Assembly (NCBI GenBank): GCA_958423465.1 | Contig: CATZRD010000001.1 | Coordinates: 62,001 to 126,000, forward strand | Direction of reading: 5' to 3' | DNA length: 64,000 nt | Source of the DNA: an uncultured Oscillospiraceae bacterium | GTDB lineage: Bacteria; Bacillota; Clostridia; Oscillospirales; Oscillospiraceae | Shown here: positions 60,178 through 64,000 of the stretch, piece by piece | Position numbering within the stretch: position 1 is the stretch's first letter | Layout of the letters: each line of letters starts with the position of its first letter | Made by a program: the position numbers and the translations under genes | The notes under the pieces: generated by a model | What the model saw: only the letters and a program-made list of their open reading frames with translations | The model's database searches: none | What the model was told of the DNA's origin: nothing

Positions 60178-60248
60178 CAAATTCTTCGTGCAATTTCCGC
60201 CGCCCTGTTGTATGATAGGGAGCGTAACCTTGAAATGGAGGCGTCACT

Positions 60249-61259
60249 ATGAGCAACTGCTACATTCCGGAGGGCTACCGTCCTCCCCTCACCGGCTATG
60301 ACATGCAGCGGGCCATCGAGTTCGTCAAGAGCAGCTTCCAGGAGAATCTGAAGCTGGCCCTGAATCTGCGCCGGGTGTCCGCGCCCCTGTTCGTGGACCG
60401 GGACTCCGGCCTCAACGACAACCTCAACGGCGTGGAGCGGCCCGTCAGCTTCGACATCCCCGCCGTGGACGGGGCCACCGGCGAGGTGGTCCACTCCCTG
60501 GCCAAGTGGAAGCGTCTGGCCCTGAAGCGCTACGGCTTCTACCCCGGCGGCGGCCTCTACACCGACATGAACGCCATCCGCCGGGACGAGGCCCTGGACA
60601 ACATCCACTCCGTCTACGTGGACCAGTGGGACTGGGAGAAGGTCATTACCCGCTCGGACCGGAACGCCGACTTCCTCAAGTACACCGTCCGGTCCATCGT
60701 GGGGGCGGTGTGCGACACCTGCGACGCCCTGCGCCGGGCCTTTCCCCAGCTGGGGGTGAAGCTGGAGCGGGAGGTGACGTTCATCACCACCCAGGAGCTG
60801 GAGGACCTGTACCCGGACCTGACCCCCTCCCAGCGGGAGACCGCCTTTCTCCGGGAGCACCGGACCGTGTTTCTCATGCAGATCGGCAAGAAGCTGAACA
60901 GCGGCAGGCCCCACGACGGCCGGGCCCCGGACTACGACGACTGGGAGCTGAACGGCGACATCCTCATGTGGAACGACGTGCTGGGCCGGGCCTTTGAGAT
61001 CTCCTCCATGGGCATCCGGGTGGATGAGGCCAGTCTGGACCGGCAGCTGACGCTGGCGGGCTGCGACGACCGGCGGGCCCTGCCCTTCCACCGGATGCTG
61101 CTGAACGGGGAGCTGCCCCTGACCATGGGCGGCGGCATCGGCCAGAGCCGCCTGTGTATGCTGATGATCGGCTGCTGCCACATCGGCGAGGTCCAGGTGA
61201 GCCTGTGGGACCGGGAGACCCTGGAGACCTGCCAGGCCGCGGGGGTAAGACTTCTGTAA
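60249..61259 (+). CDS. asnA: Aspartate-ammonia ligase (asparagine synthetase A)
   Basis: Makes asparagine from aspartate and ammonia with ATP. 336 aa; LRRVSAPLFVDRDSGLNDNL near 39, FDIPAVDG near 73, YTDMNAIRRDE near 103, SVYVDQWDWEK near 119 and the C-terminal GGGIGQSRLCMLMI near 296 are AsnA (class II aaRS-like) signatures. GGAGG lies eight bases before the ATG. Confidence 0.97.
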   Translation: MSNCYIPEGYRPPLTGYDMQRAIEFVKSSFQENLKLALNLRRVSAPLFVDRDSGLNDNLNGVERPVSFDIPAVDGATGEVVHSLAKWKRLALKRYGFYPGGGLYTDMNAIRRDEALDNIHSVYVDQWDWEKVITRSDRNADFLKYTVRSIVGAVCDTCDALRRAFPQLGVKLEREVTFITTQELEDLYPDLTPSQRETAFLREHRTVFLMQIGKKLNSGRPHDGRAPDYDDWELNGDILMWNDVLGRAFEISSMGIRVDEASLDRQLTLAGCDDRRALPFHRMLLNGELPLTMGGGIGQSRLCMLMIGCCHIGEVQVSLWDRETLETCQAAGVRLL

Positions 61260-61311
61260 ATTCCGCAAATCATATTAAAATCACGCTTGACTGAAGGAGG
61301 CTATTCGCAGC

Positions 61312-62766
61312 ATGGAACAGCGCGTACTCTCCGGTCTGGAGCCGGAGCGGGTATTCCATTTCTTTGAGGCGCTCAGCGCCATCCCCCGGGGGTCCGGGAA
61401 CACGGAGGCCGCCGCCCGGTGGTGTCTGGAGTTTGCCCGGCAGCGGGACCTTGCCGGCCGTCTGGACGGCGCGGGCAACGTGGTGATCTGGAAGGACGCC
61501 ACCCCCGGCTATGAGGACCATCCGCCGGTGATCCTCCAGGGCCACCTGGACATGGTGTGCGTCAAGGACGCCGGGGTGGACCACGACTTCACCAAAGACG
61601 GCCTGGACCTCTATGTGGACGGCGACTGGGTCAGGGCCCGGGGCACCACTCTGGGAGGCGACAACGGCGTCGCCGTGGCCATGATCCTGGCGGTGCTGGA
61701 TGACGGGACCATCCCCCATCCCCCCATCGAGGCGGTATTCACCGCCGACGAGGAGATCGGCCTGCTGGGGGCCGAGGCTCTGGACTGCGGCGATCTGAAG
61801 GGCCGCAGGCTCATCAATCTGGACAGCGAGGACGAGGGCGTCCTCACCGTCAGCTGCGCCGGCGGCGCCCGGTGCGACATCTTCGGCTCCCTGCCCATGG
61901 AGGAGAGCGCCGGGACCAGATGCGTCCTGACCGTCTCCGGCCTCCAGGGGGGCCACTCCGGCATCGAGATCGGCGCGGGCCGGGCCAACGCCAGCAAGCT
62001 GCTGGCCCGCTGTCTGGCGTCTCTGGCGGACGCCGCGCCGGTGCGGCTCATGTCCGTCCACGGCGGGCTGCAGGACAACGCCATTCCCAAGGAGGCCAGG
62101 GCTGTCTTTCTGGCCGGGCCCGGCAGCGAGGCGGCCCTGCAAACCGCCGCCGACAGCGTCCTCCGGGCCGCCGCGGGGGAGTACGCCGATACGGATCCGG
62201 GTCTCTCCCTTCGGCTGGAGACCGGCGATACTGTAAGGGCAAAGGCCATTACAGCAGATGATACCCGGCGGTTCATCGGCTTGATTCAGGACTATCCCAA
62301 CGGGGTGCTGGCCATGAGCCGGGACATCCCCGGTCTGGTGCAGACCTCTCTGAATCTGGGCATTCTCCGTCTGGAGGAATCCGGGGACTATATGCTCTCC
62401 AGCTCCATCCGCTCCAGCGTGGCTGCGGAGAAAGAGGCCATGAGCCGGGACCTTCAGGCCCTGGCCGCCCGCTTCGGCGCGTCCTTTGGCCAGCGAGGGG
62501 ACTACCCCGCCTGGGAGTACCGCCAGGACTCCCCCCTGCGGGACGCCATGGTCCGGATCTTTACCCGGCAGTACGGCCGCGCGCCGGTGGTGGAGGCCAT
62601 CCACGCCGGTCTGGAGTGCGGCATTTTTGCCGGGAAGCTGCCGGGACTGGACGCGGTAAGCCTTGGCCCCGACATGCCGGAGGTCCACTCCACCCGGGAG
62701 CGGCTCTCCATCTCCTCCACCCGCCGGACCTGGGAGTACCTGCTGGCAGTGCTGAAGGAGCTGTAA
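61312..62766 (+). CDS. pepD: Aminoacyl-histidine dipeptidase (PepD, M20 family)
   Basis: Zinc dipeptidase that cleaves Xaa-His and other dipeptides. 484 aa with ILQGHLDMVC (first His, near 77), LGGDNGVAVA near 117, ADEEIGLLGAEAL (catalytic Glu, near 146), a lid domain and a C-terminal IHAGLECGIF motif near 423. AAGGAGG precedes the ATG. Follows asnA and precedes an oligopeptidase, suggesting peptide use. Confidence 0.95.
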   Translation: MEQRVLSGLEPERVFHFFEALSAIPRGSGNTEAAARWCLEFARQRDLAGRLDGAGNVVIWKDATPGYEDHPPVILQGHLDMVCVKDAGVDHDFTKDGLDLYVDGDWVRARGTTLGGDNGVAVAMILAVLDDGTIPHPPIEAVFTADEEIGLLGAEALDCGDLKGRRLINLDSEDEGVLTVSCAGGARCDIFGSLPMEESAGTRCVLTVSGLQGGHSGIEIGAGRANASKLLARCLASLADAAPVRLMSVHGGLQDNAIPKEARAVFLAGPGSEAALQTAADSVLRAAAGEYADTDPGLSLRLETGDTVRAKAITADDTRRFIGLIQDYPNGVLAMSRDIPGLVQTSLNLGILRLEESGDYMLSSSIRSSVAAEKEAMSRDLQALAARFGASFGQRGDYPAWEYRQDSPLRDAMVRIFTRQYGRAPVVEAIHAGLECGIFAGKLPGLDAVSLGPDMPEVHSTRERLSISSTRRTWEYLLAVLKEL

Positions 62767-62793
62767 GAACCAGCGATTTTGACGAGTGAATGG

Positions 62794-62880
62794 TCGGGCT
62801 GCCGCCCGAAACGCGCCCAGGGGCGCCGCCCCTGGACCCCGCCCGCTTTTGAAAAGGCGGGACCAAAACTTTTGATTGGG
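62794..62880 (+). repeat. Intergenic hairpin array with AAAACTTTTG tail
   Basis: Three successive hairpins: TCGGGC/GCCCGA (62794-62809), CCAGGGGC/GCCCCTGG (62817-62835) and CCCGCC/GGCGGG enclosing CTTTTGAAAA (62838-62861), then CCAAAACTTTTGATTGGG. The last part shares layout and the 10-mer AAAACTTTTG with the element at 43253-43320. May also serve as the pepD terminator. Confidence 0.55.
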
Positions 62881-62891
62881 AGGATCAAACT

Positions 62892-64000
62892 GTGAAGTTT
62901 ACGGAAATGCCCTATACCCGCCCGGATCTGGGCGCCCTGAGGACCGAGTACCAGGCGGTGGTCCGCCGCATCCGGGAGGCCGCCTCCGCCCAGGAGGCCG
63001 CCGACGCCTACCGGGAGCTGGACGATGTGACCAAGACGGTCAACACCAGCATCTCCCTGGCCTACGTCCGCCACACCATCGACACCACCGACGAATTCTA
63101 CGACAGAGAAAACGATTTCGCCAATGAGGCCATGCCCCAGATTCAGGAGATGCAGCAGGACGTGATCCAGGCCCTCCTCGGTTCCCCCTTCCGGGCCGAA
63201 CTGGAGGAGAAGCTGGGCAAGCTGCTGTTCACCAATCTGGAGATCGCCCAGCGCAGCTTCGACCCTGTCAACATGGACCTGATGGCCGAGGAAAACAGGC
63301 TCCAGAGCCAGTATCAGAAGCTCTACGCCTCCGCCGCCGTGGAGTGGGAGGGCCAGATCATCCCCCTGCCCAAGCTGGGTCCCTACAAGCAGAGCCCCGA
63401 CCGGGCGGTGCGCCGCCGGGCCTATGAGGCCGAGGGCCGCTGGTTCGACAGCCATCAGGCGGAGCTGGACGAGCTGTACGACAAGCTGGTGAAGAACCGC
63501 ACCCAGCAGGCCAGGAACCTGGGTTACGACAACTATCTGCCTCTGGGCTATGACCGTCTGGGCCGCAACTGCTACGGACCGAAGCAGGTGGCCTCCTTCC
63601 GGGACCAGATCGCGGAGGATATGGTACCCATCGTGGCCAGGGTGAAGAAGGACCAGGAGAAGCGCCTGGGCGTGGACAAGCTGAAGTTCTATGACGATCT
63701 GCTCATCTTCCCCGACGGCAACGCCGACCCCTACGGCACGCCGGAGGAGATCCTGGAGGCCGGTCATCAGATGTACCGGGAGCTGAGCCCCGAGACCGCG
63801 GAGTTTGCCGATTTCCTTTTCGGCAACGAACTGCTGGATGTGCTCAGCAAGGCCGGCAAGGCCCCCGGCGGCTACTGCACCAGCTTCGACGCCTATCAGG
63901 CTCCCTTCATCTTCTCCAATTTCAACGGCACCAGCGGCGACGTGGACGTGCTGACCCACGAGGCGGGCCACGCCTTCGCCTTCTACCGGGCCTCCCGAAA
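62892..64000 (+). CDS. M3 family oligoendopeptidase (partial, 3' end outside window)
   Basis: Zinc oligopeptidase. 369 residues are visible from a GTG start at 62892 with GGGAGGATC upstream: (M)KFTEMPYTRPDLGALRTEY. The helical N-terminal part is followed by the zinc motif VLTHEAGHAFAFY near residue 356. Family members are 550-600 aa, so about a third is missing. PepF-like specificity is likely but not provable. Confidence 0.93.
   Translation, partial: MKFTEMPYTRPDLGALRTEYQAVVRRIREAASAQEAADAYRELDDVTKTVNTSISLAYVRHTIDTTDEFYDRENDFANEAMPQIQEMQQDVIQALLGSPFRAELEEKLGKLLFTNLEIAQRSFDPVNMDLMAEENRLQSQYQKLYASAAVEWEGQIIPLPKLGPYKQSPDRAVRRRAYEAEGRWFDSHQAELDELYDKLVKNRTQQARNLGYDNYLPLGYDRLGRNCYGPKQVASFRDQIAEDMVPIVARVKKDQEKRLGVDKLKFYDDLLIFPDGNADPYGTPEEILEAGHQMYRELSPETAEFADFLFGNELLDVLSKAGKAPGGYCTSFDAYQAPFIFSNFNGTSGDVDVLTHEAGHAFAFYRASR

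Larger units (their letters stand above)
59938..60248. other. Divergent intergenic region between SLH and asnA genes
   Basis: 311 bases without a gene. On the SLH side it carries the ribosome binding site and two tandem palindromes; on the asnA side a promoter-hairpin element and a possible TATGAT -10 near 60215. CTGACCG occurs twice near 60010-60034 (minus strand). Confidence 0.7.

Noticed and set aside
1..64000. Search for prophage, insertion sequences, CRISPR-Cas, tRNA or rRNA genes
   Set aside because: No integrase, transposase, Cas protein, CCA-ended cloverleaf or rRNA segment was recognised by reading; a tool search could still find a short tRNA or ncRNA.

Overview
The window looks like a chromosomal segment of a high-GC, spore-forming, anaerobic Clostridia. 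An Oscillospiraceae member related to Flavonifractor, Lawsonibacter or Pseudoflavonifractor is the best guess. The reasons are a spoIIGA-sigE pair, the sporulation genes ytfJ and dacF, an IspH-ribosomal S1 fusion, a CarD-family regulator, a valS T-box leader, AsnA, two SLH surface proteins and no respiratory genes. This placement is inferred from gene content; no database was searched. No tRNA, rRNA, CRISPR array, transposase or prophage gene was recognised.

Region 1-13.98 kb (minus strand) is one long run of housekeeping genes read from a good sigma-A-type promoter at 13954-13982: cdaA, cdaR, an RseC-like gene, a DUF5685 gene, a J-domain gene, yicC, remA, gmk, rpoZ, priA, def, fmt, a YugP-type zinc protease, rsmB, rlmN and the start of prpC. 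Many junctions are 4-base ATGA overlaps, so translation is probably coupled. Region 14.0-17.4 kb holds carD-ispD-ispF, then a DUF3343 (Se/S carrier-like) gene and a cysteine desulfurase. Region 17.4-28.3 kb carries an RpiR regulator, a flavoprotein, cmk-plsC-ispH/rpsA, rluB, dacF, and the M50 protease-scpA-scpB-DUF2953-ytfJ group. Isoprenoid precursor (MEP) genes therefore sit in two neighbouring operons.

Region 28.4-36 kb is more accessory. A plus-strand pair encodes a VTT membrane protein and a family 2 glycosyltransferase. A minus-strand GntR/ABC-transporter cassette is divergent from a large lipoprotein, and the intergenic region holds two promoters each overlapped by a palindrome. Region 36-43.3 kb has a 2,201-residue SLH-anchored modular surface protein and a NifX-like metal protein with a Cys/His-rich tail.

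Region 43.3-56 kb has valS with its T-box leader, spoIIGA-sigE, an endonuclease/exonuclease/phosphatase family protein, a flavin-binding protein, a U32 peptidase-family protein, mltG, tmk, a TagA-type and a GT4 glycosyltransferase, and an EamA transporter. Region 56-64 kb has a 3-methyladenine glycosylase, a HAD phosphatase, a second SLH protein, asnA, pepD and the start of an M3 oligoendopeptidase.

The items most worth a second look are the divergent palindrome-controlled ABC/lipoprotein locus, the giant sortase-independent adhesin with recently duplicated pilin-like domains, the desulfurase-Se/S-carrier pair, and a family of intergenic hairpins that recurs across the window.
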